64,000 bases of DNA, taken from Pseudomonadota bacterium. GTDB lineage: Bacteria; Pseudomonadota; Alphaproteobacteria; Rhizobiales; Methylopilaceae. Positions 52,817 through 61,934 of this stretch are shown here, piece after piece. Every line of letters starts with the position of its first letter. The stretch's first letter is position 1. The stretch covers positions 48,170 through 112,169 of the forward strand of contig JAEWFF010000035.1 in NCBI GenBank assembly GCA_023388965.1, given 5' to 3'. The translations under genes and the position numbers were made by a program. The notes beneath the pieces are model-generated. The model ran no database searches and was not told the origin of the DNA. It was given only the letters and a program-made list of their open reading frames with translations.

Positions 52817-54856
52817 TCAGGATGAGGATTGTGTATTACTGCCGGCGCCCCGCCGCATCTCATCCGCCCGCGCGGCAAGTTCGTCCGGCTCCGTGACCGG
52901 CAGTCCGCACACCTGACCGGCGCAGACGAGCGCTTTTGCGCCGCCCGATTCAGCAAGCGATTTCGCGGGATGACCGTCCGGAAGCGCTGCCGCATCGCCG
53001 ACGATATTCACCGTACGGGCGATGAAGGGCAGGCCGCGGGCGGCTTCGGCCAGGGCGCCGTCGGCATCGCCCGTCACCACGATCTCAAGCCCGGCAAGCC
53101 GTGTGTCGAGCGCGTTGAGAACGGACAGATGGCCGAAAATGTTCTGCGCGGCCGCGCCGGTGAGGCTCGAGAATATCTCGTCGGCACGAACGCGATAGAA
53201 ATCGTCGCCGGTGAGCGCGGCCAGCCGCAGAAGCGCATCGAGCGCAAGGCCCGCGCCGCTCGCCGTGGCCTCGTCCCTGTTGGCGGTGGGCCGGACCGCG
53301 AGCGGCTCGCCGTCGTCGGCGGTGAGAAAATAGCCGCCCTGCGGCCGGGCGTGATGCGCTTCGAGCGCGCCGATCCAGTTTCGCGCCTGTTCCAGATAGT
53401 CGCGCTCGCCCGAGGTCTCGAACAATGCGATGGCCGCGCGCGCAAAAGATGCGAGATCGGTGGCGAAGCCGGGGAAGACAAGCCTGCCGTCGCGCCAGGA
53501 ATGGCCGAGCCGGTCGCCGCGCGCCATGTTTGTCGTTACGAACGAAAATGCGGTCCGCGCATGATCCAGCCAGTCCGGATGCTCGAACACGGTCGAGGCC
53601 CGGGCGAGCGCTGCGATCATCAGCCCGTTCCAGTCGGCCAGCACTTTATCGTCGAGGCCGGGGCGGGTGCGGGCTTCGCGCGCGTGCAGCAGCTTTTCGC
53701 GCAACGGAGTGAGCCGCGCTTCGTCGCTGTCGCCCGCGGCATCGAGGCGGTTCGGTATGGACACGCCCTCCCAATTGCCGTCGGGAGTGATGTCGTAGGC
53801 CTGCGCGAAGAAGGCGCCGTCTTCCGCGCCGAGAACGGAATCGATCTCCTTCTTTGTCCATACATAAAATTTGCCTTCGTGACCTTCCGAATCGGCGTCG
53901 AGGCTCGATGCGAAGCCGCCGCCGGGCAGGGTCATTTCGCGCATCAGCCAGCCGACCGTCTCCTCGGCACGGCGGCGGAACATGGCGCGCTCGCCGGCGT
54001 CCGCACTGGTCTGGAAAGCGAGTGCGAGAAGCTCGAGAAGCTGTGCGTTGTCGTACAGCATCTTTTCGAAGTGCGGGACGAGCCATTTCTCATCGACCGA
54101 ATAGCGCGCAAAGCCGCCGCCGACATGATCGTTAATCCCGCCGGCGCAGATGCGGTTCATCGTGCGCAGAAAGGCGTCATGAAAACGCGGATCGCCGGTG
54201 CGGTCGCCGGCGCGCCAGATGAATTCCAGCGCGGGCGTGTTGGGAAATTTCGGCGCGCCCTTCAGCCCGCCATGAACGGGATCGAACGCGCCGGCAAGCT
54301 GGGCTGCGACCGAATCGAGATCGCCGCGCGTCAGATCGGCGGCAGTATGGCCGCCTTCTGCGCTGATGCGGGCATGGATGGCCTCGACATTGTGCGCCAC
54401 ATCCTCGCCGCGTTCGCGGAAGGTCTGCGCCACGCCGCGCAGGACATCGCTGAAGCCCGGGCGGCCATAGGCGGCCTTTTTCGGGAAATAGGTGCCGCCC
54501 CAGAACGGCCTGGCGTCGGAAGTCAGAAACATGGTTAACGGCCAGCCGCCCTGCTGGCCCATTGCGTGCAGCGCCGACATATAGACCTGATCGACGTCCG
54601 GCCGCTCCTCGCGGTCGACCTTTATGTTGACGAACAGCTCGTTCATCACCTCGGCGGTCGGCGGGTCCTCGAAACTCTCATGCGCCATGACATGGCACCA
54701 ATGGCAGGCGGCATAGCCGACGGAGAGCAGGATCGGCTTGCCGGTTCGCCGTGCTTCTTCCAGCGCCTCGGGCGTCCACGGCCACCAATGAACCGGATTT
54801 TCTGCGTGCTGGCGCAGATAGGGACTGGTTTCGTCGGCCAGTCTGTTCTTGCTCAT
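52817..54856 (-). CDS. Thioredoxin-domain/DUF255 protein (YyaL/SSP411 type)
   Basis: Protein of 679 residues. The N-terminal thioredoxin-like DUF255 domain has NRLADETSPYLRQHAENPVHWWPW and the YAACHWCHVMAHESFED CxxC region; the rest is an alpha/alpha toroid of six-hairpin glycosidase type (GGINDHVGGGFARYSVDEKWLVPHFEKMLYDNAQLL in parts). Its biochemical role is not established in bacteria. GGGGAG before ATG 54856 fixes the start. It is divergent from mnmE across the first parS site. Confidence 0.93.
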   Translation of the reverse strand: MSKNRLADETSPYLRQHAENPVHWWPWTPEALEEARRTGKPILLSVGYAACHWCHVMAHESFEDPPTAEVMNELFVNIKVDREERPDVDQVYMSALHAMGQQGGWPLTMFLTSDARPFWGGTYFPKKAAYGRPGFSDVLRGVAQTFRERGEDVAHNVEAIHARISAEGGHTAADLTRGDLDSVAAQLAGAFDPVHGGLKGAPKFPNTPALEFIWRAGDRTGDPRFHDAFLRTMNRICAGGINDHVGGGFARYSVDEKWLVPHFEKMLYDNAQLLELLALAFQTSADAGERAMFRRRAEETVGWLMREMTLPGGGFASSLDADSEGHEGKFYVWTKKEIDSVLGAEDGAFFAQAYDITPDGNWEGVSIPNRLDAAGDSDEARLTPLREKLLHAREARTRPGLDDKVLADWNGLMIAALARASTVFEHPDWLDHARTAFSFVTTNMARGDRLGHSWRDGRLVFPGFATDLASFARAAIALFETSGERDYLEQARNWIGALEAHHARPQGGYFLTADDGEPLAVRPTANRDEATASGAGLALDALLRLAALTGDDFYRVRADEIFSSLTGAAAQNIFGHLSVLNALDTRLAGLEIVVTGDADGALAEAARGLPFIARTVNIVGDAAALPDGHPAKSLAESGGAKALVCAGQVCGLPVTEPDELAARADEMRRGAGSNTQSSS

Positions 54857-54901
54857 ATCGGCTCCCCGTCGCACATAGCCGTCTCTGCTTAACCGCCATT
54901 T

Positions 54902-54917
54902 GGTTTCACGTGAAACA
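54902..54917. promoter_or_regulatory. parS site 1
   Basis: GGTTTCACGTGAAACA matches the parS consensus TGTTTCACGTGAAACA at 15 of 16 positions and contains the mnmE start codon GTG. Confidence 0.93.
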
Positions 54918-56346
54918 AAAGCCTGCGAGCGATACGATTTTTGCGCTTTCGAGCGGGGCGGGCCGCGCCGGCGTCGCGGTGATCCGCCTTTCGGGGCCGG
55001 CTGCGCGCGATGCGCTGGCGGCTTTGGCCGGCCGCGTGCCGGAGGCCCGCCGGGCGGCGCTCGCCGATATTCGCGATCCGCGCAGCGGCGAGATTCTGGA
55101 TCGCGGGCTGGTCCTGTTCTTCCCGGCACCGCATTCGGTGACGGGCGAGGATGTCGCCGAGTTTCACATCCATGGCGGCCGTGCCAGCATTGCCGGCGTG
55201 TTGTCCGCGCTCGAACATATCGGCGGATTACGGGCCGCAGAGCCGGGCGAGTTCACTCGCCGCGCGTTTGAGGCCGGAAAGATGGATCTCGCCCAGACCG
55301 AGGCTCTGGCCGATCTGCTCGATGCCGAAACGGCGGCGCAGCGTCGCCAGGCTCTGCGCAATGTTTCGGGCGGCATCGGCGCGCAGGCGGAAAACTGGCG
55401 CGCCCGGCTGGTCGAGGCCCTGGCGCTGGCCGAAGCCGAAATCGATTTTCCGGATGAGGGCGATGTGCCCGCCGGGCTGCTGGACCGGGCTCTTGCCATC
55501 GCCGGAGAACTTGCGGCCGAGATCGGCGCGCTGCTCGAAGATGGCGCGGGTGGGGAGCGGCTGCGCGAAGGCGCGGTCATCGTCATCGCCGGCCCGCCGA
55601 ACGCCGGCAAAAGCTCGTTTCTCAATCGCGTGGCAAAGCGCGAAGTCGCGATCGTCTCGCCCCATGCCGGAACGACGCGGGACATGCTCGAAGTCGCGCT
55701 CGATCTCGGCGGCTATCCGGTCACTCTGACCGACACGGCGGGCTTGCGCGAAACAAGCGATCCGGTCGAGCAGGAGGCTCTGCGCCGGGCCGAGGCCCGG
55801 GCGGCGCGGGCCGATCTCGTATTGTGGTTTGAGGAAGAGGGTGTTCCGCCGCCGGAGCTAGAGGTTCCGGTCTGGCGGATCAGGAACAAGATAGATCTGG
55901 TGGGCGAGGCAGAACAGCGAACTCCGCCATTGCCGGGCCCGAGCCTCTCCTCCGTCATGCCCGGGCTTGACCCGGGCATCCAGTACGGCGGCGAGATGGA
56001 TTGCCGGGTCAAGCCCGGCAATGACGGAGTATGCGGGGCGGGCGCTAACTTCCACATCTCGGCCCTGACCGGCGAAGGTGTCGGAGAGCTTCTCGCTGCA
56101 TTGGCGAATTGGACAAGGATCGAGCTCGCACCGGCCGAATCGGCCTTGATCACGCGCGCGCGCCACCGCGCGGCGCTGGCCGAGGCGCGCGATCATCTCA
56201 TCGCGGCAGCCGCCCCGGACGCGCCAGCCGAAATCGCCGCCGAGGAACTGCGCTTGTCGACGCGGGCGCTGGGGCGTATTTCAGGCCGCGTCGATGTCGA
56301 GGATCTGCTGGATGCGATCTTCGCATCGTTCTGCATCGGCAAATGA
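54910..56346 (+). CDS. mnmE: tRNA modification GTPase MnmE
   Basis: GTPase of 478 residues that works with MnmG on wobble uridine 34. It has the N-terminal formyl-THF-binding domain (DTIFALSSGAGRAGVAVIRLSG), a helical domain and the inserted G domain (GPPNAGKSSFLN, AGTTRDMLEV, DTAGLRE, NKIDLV, SALTG); the C terminus keeps the family motif as CIGK. Between G4 and G5, residues 348-373 are encoded by a palindromic repeat, making it about 24 residues longer than the E. coli protein. The start is GTG inside parS; no clear ribosome site. Confidence 0.95.
   Translation: MKQKPASDTIFALSSGAGRAGVAVIRLSGPAARDALAALAGRVPEARRAALADIRDPRSGEILDRGLVLFFPAPHSVTGEDVAEFHIHGGRASIAGVLSALEHIGGLRAAEPGEFTRRAFEAGKMDLAQTEALADLLDAETAAQRRQALRNVSGGIGAQAENWRARLVEALALAEAEIDFPDEGDVPAGLLDRALAIAGELAAEIGALLEDGAGGERLREGAVIVIAGPPNAGKSSFLNRVAKREVAIVSPHAGTTRDMLEVALDLGGYPVTLTDTAGLRETSDPVEQEALRRAEARAARADLVLWFEEEGVPPPELEVPVWRIRNKIDLVGEAEQRTPPLPGPSLSSVMPGLDPGIQYGGEMDCRVKPGNDGVCGAGANFHISALTGEGVGELLAALANWTRIELAPAESALITRARHRAALAEARDHLIAAAAPDAPAEIAAEELRLSTRALGRISGRVDVEDLLDAIFASFCIGK
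55951..56028. repeat. In-frame palindromic repeat element inside mnmE
   Basis: Two 32-nt arms (55951-55982 and 55997-56028) pair with only a few mismatches around a 14-nt loop. The translated part reads VMPGLDPGI ... DCRVKPGNDG, the well-known product of alphaproteobacterial palindromic elements when they are translated. The frame is kept, and the place is a surface loop between the G4 (NKID) and G5 (SAL) motifs. Confidence 0.92.
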
Positions 56347-56351
56347 AAACA

Positions 56352-56367
56352 GGTTTCACGTGAAACA
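56352..56367. promoter_or_regulatory. parS site 2
   Basis: GGTTTCACGTGAAACA, identical to site 1, lies between mnmE and mnmG and contains the mnmG start codon GTG at 56360. Confidence 0.93.
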
Positions 56368-58207
56368 TTACGATGTCGTGGTGGTCGGGGGCGGGCATGC
56401 GGGCTGCGAGGCGGCCTCCGCATCTGCGCGCATGGGCGCGAAGACCGCGCTCGTCACCCACCGCTTCGACACGATCGGCGCGATGTCGTGCAATCCCGCC
56501 ATCGGGGGGCTCGGCAAGGGGCATCTCGTCCGCGAGATCGACGCCCTCGACGGCCTGATGGGACGGATCACGGATGCGGGCGGCATCCAGTTCCGCGTCC
56601 TGAACCGGCGCAAGGGTCCGGCGGTGCGCGGCCCGCGTGCCCAGGCCGACCGCAAGCTTTACGCCGCCGCCATGCAGCAGGCGATCCGCGAGCACGGCAA
56701 TCTCGATGTCATCGAAAGCGAGGTCGACGATCTCGTTCTGAAGGACGGACGCATCGCGGCGGTCCGGCTCGTGTCCGGCGAGGAGATCGCGGCGGGGGCA
56801 ATCGTGCTGACGACCGGCACCTTCCTATCCGGCCTGATCCATATCGGCGAGACCAAAATTCCCGCCGGGCGGGTCGGGGAGGCGCCGGCATATGGGCTTT
56901 CGAAGACGCTCGGCGCGCAGGGTTTCGCGCTCGGCCGCCTGAAGACCGGCACGCCGCCGCGTCTCGACAGCACCACAATCGATTATTCCGGGCTCGACGC
57001 GCAGCCGGGCGACGACGAGCCCGAACCGTTCTCGACGCTGACGCGCCGCATCGAAAATCCGCAGGTGCTTTGCCACATCACGCGCACCACGGCTGAAACG
57101 CACGCCATCATCGCCGCCAATATCCATCGCGCGCCCATGTATTCCGGCCAGATCGACAGCCGCGGTCCGCGCTATTGCCCGGCGATCGAGGACAAGGTGG
57201 TGCGTTTCGGTGAACGCGACAGCCACCAGATCTTTCTCGAGCCCGAGGGGCTGGACGACACGAATGTCTATCCCAACGGCGTCTCGACATCACTGCCGGA
57301 AGAGGTGCAGCTCGCGCTGCTCGCAACCATTCCCGGCCTCGAACGCGTCCGCATGGTGCGGCCTGGCTATGCCATCGAATATGATTTCGTCGATCCGCGC
57401 GAACTCGATCCGACGCTCGAAACCAAGCGCGTGAAGGGCCTGTTCTTTGCCGGCCAGATCAACGGCACGACGGGTTATGAGGAGGCCGGGGCACAGGGGC
57501 TGATCGCGGGGCTGAACGCCGCGCGCCGGGCCGGGGGCGGCGAGGGCGTGACGTTCGACCGCTCCGAAGGCTATCTCGGGGTTCTGGTCGATGATCTCGT
57601 CACGCGCGGCGTGTCCGAGCCCTATCGCATGTTCACCTCGCGCGCCGAATACCGCCTCAGCCTGCGCGCCGACAATGCCGATCAGCGGCTGACGGAGCGC
57701 GGCGTGGCGCTTGGCTGTGTCGGTGCGGAGCGGGCCTCGGCCTGGCGCGCGAAATCCGATGCTCTGGCGGCGGCGCGCGCGCTGGTGCGCTCGGTCTCGC
57801 TGTCGTCCAATGAGGCGAAGACGCATGGCCTGACCGTCAACCAGGACGGCCAGCGCCGCACGGCGTTCGATCTTCTGTCGCGCCCGGAAATCGATCTGGC
57901 GAGATTGGCGCAGATCTGGCCGCAATTTGCCGATCTCGATCCAAAAATCGCGGAGCAGGTCGAGATCGACGCCACCTACGCCGTCTATCTCGACCGGCAG
58001 AACGCCGATATCGAGAAGTTCCACCGCGAGGAAAACCGCACCGTGCCCGACAGCATGGATTACGCCGCCATACCGGGCCTGTCGGCCGAACTGCGCATCA
58101 AGCTCGAAACCGTGCGCCCGAAGACGATCGGGCAGGCGGGCCGTATCGAGGGCATGACGCCCGCGGCGTTGACGCTTCTCGTTGCCCACGCCCGCCGTGC
58201 CGCCTGA
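56360..58207 (+). CDS. mnmG: tRNA uridine-5-carboxymethylaminomethyl(34) synthase MnmG
   Basis: FAD enzyme of 615 residues, partner of MnmE (also called GidA). The FAD motif DVVVVGGGHAGCEAA opens the protein; NPAIGGLGKGHLVREIDALDG, KTGTPPRL, RYCPAIEDK, GQINGTTGYEEAGAQG and the C-terminal YLDRQNADIEKFHREEN block follow. The GTG start at 56360 is in parS site 2; the frame runs back to 56294 inside mnmE. Confidence 0.97.
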   Translation: MKHYDVVVVGGGHAGCEAASASARMGAKTALVTHRFDTIGAMSCNPAIGGLGKGHLVREIDALDGLMGRITDAGGIQFRVLNRRKGPAVRGPRAQADRKLYAAAMQQAIREHGNLDVIESEVDDLVLKDGRIAAVRLVSGEEIAAGAIVLTTGTFLSGLIHIGETKIPAGRVGEAPAYGLSKTLGAQGFALGRLKTGTPPRLDSTTIDYSGLDAQPGDDEPEPFSTLTRRIENPQVLCHITRTTAETHAIIAANIHRAPMYSGQIDSRGPRYCPAIEDKVVRFGERDSHQIFLEPEGLDDTNVYPNGVSTSLPEEVQLALLATIPGLERVRMVRPGYAIEYDFVDPRELDPTLETKRVKGLFFAGQINGTTGYEEAGAQGLIAGLNAARRAGGGEGVTFDRSEGYLGVLVDDLVTRGVSEPYRMFTSRAEYRLSLRADNADQRLTERGVALGCVGAERASAWRAKSDALAAARALVRSVSLSSNEAKTHGLTVNQDGQRRTAFDLLSRPEIDLARLAQIWPQFADLDPKIAEQVEIDATYAVYLDRQNADIEKFHREENRTVPDSMDYAAIPGLSAELRIKLETVRPKTIGQAGRIEGMTPAALTLLVAHARRAA

Positions 58208-58850
58208 GCCCGCCGGCGACCGGGGGCGCACTGAGGCGGTGCGCCTGTTCCCTGATGTTTCACGTGAAACGTTCGAGCGCCTCGACAAGCTCGTCGCCGG
58301 TCTCGACAAATGGCAGAAGACCATCAATCTCGTTGCGCCGGCGACGCTGAAAGAGGTCTGGCTTCGCCATATCGCCGACAGCCTTCAGGTCGCGGCCCTG
58401 ATCCCGCCGGATGCGCGGATCGTGGTCGATCTCGGCTCGGGCGGCGGCTTTCCCGGCCTTGTCGTCGCCGCCGCGCTCGCGGACCGTGAGGGTGCGCATG
58501 TGCATCTCATCGAGAGCGATCAGCGCAAGGCGGCGTTCCTGCGCGAAACCGCCCGCGCAATGGCGGTGCCGGTTAGCGTCCACAATGCGCGAATCGAGTC
58601 CGCGCTCGCTGCCTGGCCGCACGGCGCCGATATCGTGACCGCGCGGGCGCTTGCGCCGCTCGACCGGCTGATCGGGCTCGCTCTGCCGCTGTTGACAGCG
58701 GTGACAGTCGGCATATTCGCTAAGGGCCGGGAAATAAACGAAGAATTAACCACGGCCCAAAGCCTTTGGGCGTTCGAGCACCGCCTCGTAGCGAGCCGGC
58801 TCGACCCGGAGGCGAGGCTTGTCGTTGTTTCCGCCGCAAGAGCGCGCTAA
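58197..58850 (+). CDS. rsmG: 16S rRNA m7G527 methyltransferase RsmG
   Basis: SAM-dependent methyltransferase of 217 residues (also called GidB). VDLGSGGGFPGLVVA is the SAM site, KWQKTINLVAPATLKEVWLRHIADSLQ lies before it and IVTARALAPL after. The GTG at 58197 overlaps the mnmG stop by 11 nt; TTG 58182 is the next start upstream. parS site 3 lies in codons 20-26 and is translated as DVSRET. Confidence 0.95.
   Translation: MPPEPAGDRGRTEAVRLFPDVSRETFERLDKLVAGLDKWQKTINLVAPATLKEVWLRHIADSLQVAALIPPDARIVVDLGSGGGFPGLVVAAALADREGAHVHLIESDQRKAAFLRETARAMAVPVSVHNARIESALAAWPHGADIVTARALAPLDRLIGLALPLLTAVTVGIFAKGREINEELTTAQSLWAFEHRLVASRLDPEARLVVVSAARAR
58256..58271. promoter_or_regulatory. parS site 3 (inside rsmG)
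   Basis: TGTTTCACGTGAAACG matches the parS consensus at 15 of 16 positions. It lies within the rsmG coding sequence. Confidence 0.93.
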
Positions 58851-58878
58851 CCATGTCCGCAAGGGCGGACCTCACAGC

Positions 58879-59688
58879 ATGAGCGAAATTTCAACGGCGC
58901 CGCGCGTTCTCGCGGTGGCCAATCAGAAGGGCGGCGTCGGCAAAACGACGACGGCCATCAATCTCGGAACCGCGCTCGCCGCCATCGGCGAGAAGGTTCT
59001 GATCGTCGATCTCGACCCGCAGGGCAATGCCTCGACCGGGCTCGGCATCGACCGCAAGAGCCGCAAGCGCTCGACCTTCGACGTCATGATGGGCGAGGCG
59101 ACGATGCGCGATGTCGTGCAGCCGACCGCCGTGCCGCGGCTCGATCTCGCGCCCTCGACCATGGACCTTCTCGGCGTCGAGATGGAGATCGCGCAGGACA
59201 AGAACCGCGCCTACCGGCTGCGCGATGCGCTGAACCATCTCGCGAAGGATGGCGGCGAGCCCTATACATACGTTCTGGTCGACTGCCCGCCGAGCTTCAA
59301 CATCCTGACCATCAATTCGCTCGCCGCCGCGCACGCCATTCTCGTGCCGCTGCAATGCGAGTTCTTCGCGCTCGAGGGTCTGTCGCAGCTTCTGCGCACC
59401 GTCGAGCAGGTGCGCGCGACCCTCAACCCGGAGCTGACGATCCAGGGCGTGGTGCTGACCATGTTCGACGCGCGCAACAATCTGTCCGGACAGGTCGTGG
59501 CCGATGTGCGCCAATATCTCGGCGACAAGGTTTTCGACACGATCATTCCGCGCAATGTGCGCGTGTCGGAAGCGCCGTCGCATGGCAAGCCGGTGCTTCT
59601 GTACGATCTCAATTGCTCGGGCAGCCAGGCCTATCTGAAGCTCGCTTCGGAGATCATCCAGCGCGAGCGCAAGCTCAGGGCAGCGTAA
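58879..59688 (+). CDS. parA: Chromosome partitioning ATPase ParA
   Basis: Deviant Walker ATPase of 269 residues that forms the nucleoid gradient for ParB-origin movement. ANQKGGVGKTTTAINLG (deviant Walker A), LIVDLDPQGNASTG and VLVDCPPSFNILT are diagnostic; there is no N-terminal HTH, as expected for chromosomal ParA (Soj type). It starts 28 nt after rsmG, so the whole mnmE-parB set may be one transcript. Confidence 0.98.
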   Translation: MSEISTAPRVLAVANQKGGVGKTTTAINLGTALAAIGEKVLIVDLDPQGNASTGLGIDRKSRKRSTFDVMMGEATMRDVVQPTAVPRLDLAPSTMDLLGVEMEIAQDKNRAYRLRDALNHLAKDGGEPYTYVLVDCPPSFNILTINSLAAAHAILVPLQCEFFALEGLSQLLRTVEQVRATLNPELTIQGVVLTMFDARNNLSGQVVADVRQYLGDKVFDTIIPRNVRVSEAPSHGKPVLLYDLNCSGSQAYLKLASEIIQRERKLRAA

Positions 59689-59710
59689 ATACAATCGGGG
59701 ATGTGACGTG

Positions 59711-60583
59711 ATGGCGGATGAAGCGGCGCGGCCGCGTTTGGGGCGTGGGCTTGCGGCCCTGATCGGCGATATCGGCGAGGACGAGCAGGTTCCGGCGCGC
59801 AGCACCCGCGAGGGGCAGAAGCGCCTGCCCATCGAATTCCTGCGCGCCAATCTCAAGAATCCGCGCAAGACCTTCGATGAAAGCGATCTCGAGGAATTGT
59901 CCAATTCGGTGCGCGAGAAGGGCGTTCTTCAGCCCATTCTCGTGCGCGCGATCAAGGGTGCGGACAATGCGTTCGAGATCCTTGCCGGCGAGCGCCGCTG
60001 GCGCGCCGCGCAGCGCGCGGGCGTGCACGATGTGCCGGTCGTCGTGCTCGATGTCTCCGATCAGGAAGCGCTCGAAATCGCCATCGTCGAGAACGTGCAG
60101 CGCGCCGATCTCAACGCCATCGAGGAGGCGCAGGGCTATCAGGCCCTGATGCAGAGCTACAGCCACACCCAGGACGCTCTGTCCAAGATCATCGGCAAGA
60201 GCCGCAGCCATATCGCCAATACGCTGCGTCTGCTGAAACTGCCGGACGATGTGCGCCAATGGGTGCTCGAGGGCAAACTGACGGCCGGCCATGCGCGCGC
60301 GCTTCTGGCCGTCGACGATCCGGTTGCGGCGGCGAAGAAGATCATCGAGCAGGGCCTGTCCGTACGCGAGGCCGAAGCGCTGGGTCAGTCCGGCAGCGCG
60401 GCCAAGGCGAAGAAGCCGGCGCGCAAGGATCAGGACACGACGGTTCTCGAAAAGATCCTGTCGGATGCGCTCGGGCTCAATGTCGATGTCGCGCACAAGG
60501 GGCCGGGCGGACAGGTCATCATCCGCTATTCGAGCCTCGAACAGCTCGACGAGATCGCCCGGCGGCTCAAGCGCTCGCGGTAA
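59711..60583 (+). CDS. parB: Chromosome partitioning protein ParB
   Basis: CTPase and DNA-binding protein of 290 residues that loads at parS and spreads. The N terminus RPRLGRGLAALIGD binds ParA; ILAGERRWRAAQRAG is the GERRxRA CTP-binding motif; the HTH lies around DALSKIIGKSRSHIANTLRLL; and the C-terminal dimer domain ends LDEIARRLKRS. Its target sites are the three parS copies upstream. GTG at 59708 precedes the ATG directly. Confidence 0.98.
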   Translation: MADEAARPRLGRGLAALIGDIGEDEQVPARSTREGQKRLPIEFLRANLKNPRKTFDESDLEELSNSVREKGVLQPILVRAIKGADNAFEILAGERRWRAAQRAGVHDVPVVVLDVSDQEALEIAIVENVQRADLNAIEEAQGYQALMQSYSHTQDALSKIIGKSRSHIANTLRLLKLPDDVRQWVLEGKLTAGHARALLAVDDPVAAAKKIIEQGLSVREAEALGQSGSAAKAKKPARKDQDTTVLEKILSDALGLNVDVAHKGPGGQVIIRYSSLEQLDEIARRLKRSR

Positions 60584-60913
60584 GACACGCCCATATTGTA
60601 ACCGCGATCTCGGTGCTCTCCCTCCCCTTTATGGGGAGGGTGGCTTCGGCGAGCATGGCGAGCCGAAGTCGGGTGGGGTGATGTCCGCACATTGTGTGTC
60701 CCGGACAAGCCGCGCTTGGCGCGGCGCGATCCGGGACCCATACGCCGCAGCGCGTCAATCCGTCTGACCAATCTGGGTGTTTTGATAGTATCGATATAGG
60801 ACATACCGTACATACGACTGGAGAGGCGTCTACCGCCACCCCACCCGACCCTCAGCCAGGCAAGCCCGGCTTCGGGCCACCCTCCCCATAAAGGGGAGGG
60901 AGGGCACCTACAG
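60584..60913. repeat. Intergenic dispersed repeats between parB and holA
   Basis: No gene in 330 nt. CTCCCCTTTATGGGGAGGG at 60622-60640 is mirrored by CCCTCCCCATAAAGGGGAGG at 60881-60900, with ACCCCACCC arms, so the whole region can fold into one large inverted structure. Inside is a TGTCCCGGA...TCCGGGACCCATAC element whose 21-nt core (60731-60751) is identical to 38697-38717. Confidence 0.8.
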
Positions 60914-61930
60914 CTACCTTCTCCGCGCTTCGCTCGCGATGGCCGACAGCATCCGGCTCGCAATCACCTCACCAAAAGCACCTGCGCGGCGGCCGTCGAG
61001 TATGGCCTGGGACAGCCGTTGAACCGCCGTTTCGAGGCGCGGTAGCGACCAGCGCGCCAGCGCCGCCTCGATGGCCGGCCGGCGGCGGAAATGCAGGCCC
61101 GGCCAGGCGCGGTCGAGCGTCTGGCCACCGCGGTCGAGGCTCGCGCGCACTTTGTGCATCTGCAGCGCATGGCGCAGCGCGGCGGCAACAGCCGCCGATG
61201 CCGGAATGCCCGAAGCTTCCAGCAGCGCCATGCCGCGCTCCAGCGCATCCTGATTTCCGGTAAAGGCGGCATCCACCGCGTCGTCGAGCGCGATCACCGA
61301 GGATTCGGTGATGACGGCGTCGATATGGGAAAGGCCGACGCGCTCCTCGCCATGGGCATAGAGCGCGAGTTTTGCGATCTCCTGGCGCGTGGCGAGCCGG
61401 TCGGAACCGAGCGCCGCGACCAGCGCATCGCGCGCCGCCGGATCGATCTTCAGGCCGGCTTCGCTCAGTTCGCGGTCGATCAGCCGCGCAATGCCCGCCG
61501 CATTGTCGGCGTAGCAGGGGATCGCGGCGGCCTTGGCGCTTTTTTCAACAAGGGTGCGCAGCGGCGCGTTCTTGCGCAGATCGCCGGCTTCGATGACGAC
61601 GCGCGCATCCGGCGCCGGGCCGGCCAGCAGGCGCTCGACGGCGGTGTGAAACATGCGCGATCCGGCACGCACCCACAGCGCCCGCCGGCCGCCGAACAAA
61701 GGCACGGTGTGTGCCTCATCGAGCAGGCGTTCGGGGTCGGAGGCGAGATCGTCGCCGTCGAGCCGGATCAGGGAAAAGGCGTCCTCGGGATCGTCGACCG
61801 CCGATTTCGCGAGCTGCGCCGCGCGCTCGGCGACGAGGCCAAGATCGGGGCCGTAGACGAGAAGGCAGAACTGGGCGGGATCGGGCCGGGCGACGAACGC
61901 ATCCGCCGCCGCCGCCTTGATCGCGACCAT
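60914..61930 (-). CDS. holA: DNA polymerase III delta subunit
   Basis: Clamp-loader subunit of 338 residues. The N-terminal AAA-like region has LLVYGPDLGLVAERA, the middle VVIEAGDLRKNAPLRTL, and the lid/collar GSDRLATRQEIAKLALY and VAAALRHALQMHKVRA. ATP motifs are absent, as normal for delta. It follows lptE by 4 nt on the same strand, the standard leuS-lptE-holA order. Confidence 0.96.
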   Translation of the reverse strand: MVAIKAAAADAFVARPDPAQFCLLVYGPDLGLVAERAAQLAKSAVDDPEDAFSLIRLDGDDLASDPERLLDEAHTVPLFGGRRALWVRAGSRMFHTAVERLLAGPAPDARVVIEAGDLRKNAPLRTLVEKSAKAAAIPCYADNAAGIARLIDRELSEAGLKIDPAARDALVAALGSDRLATRQEIAKLALYAHGEERVGLSHIDAVITESSVIALDDAVDAAFTGNQDALERGMALLEASGIPASAAVAAALRHALQMHKVRASLDRGGQTLDRAWPGLHFRRRPAIEAALARWSLPRLETAVQRLSQAILDGRRAGAFGEVIASRMLSAIASEARRR

Positions 61931-61934
61931 GGGC

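Noticed and set aside
52829..54538. 569-residue plus-strand ORF
   Set aside because: Antisense to the DUF255 protein, which has clear family motifs.
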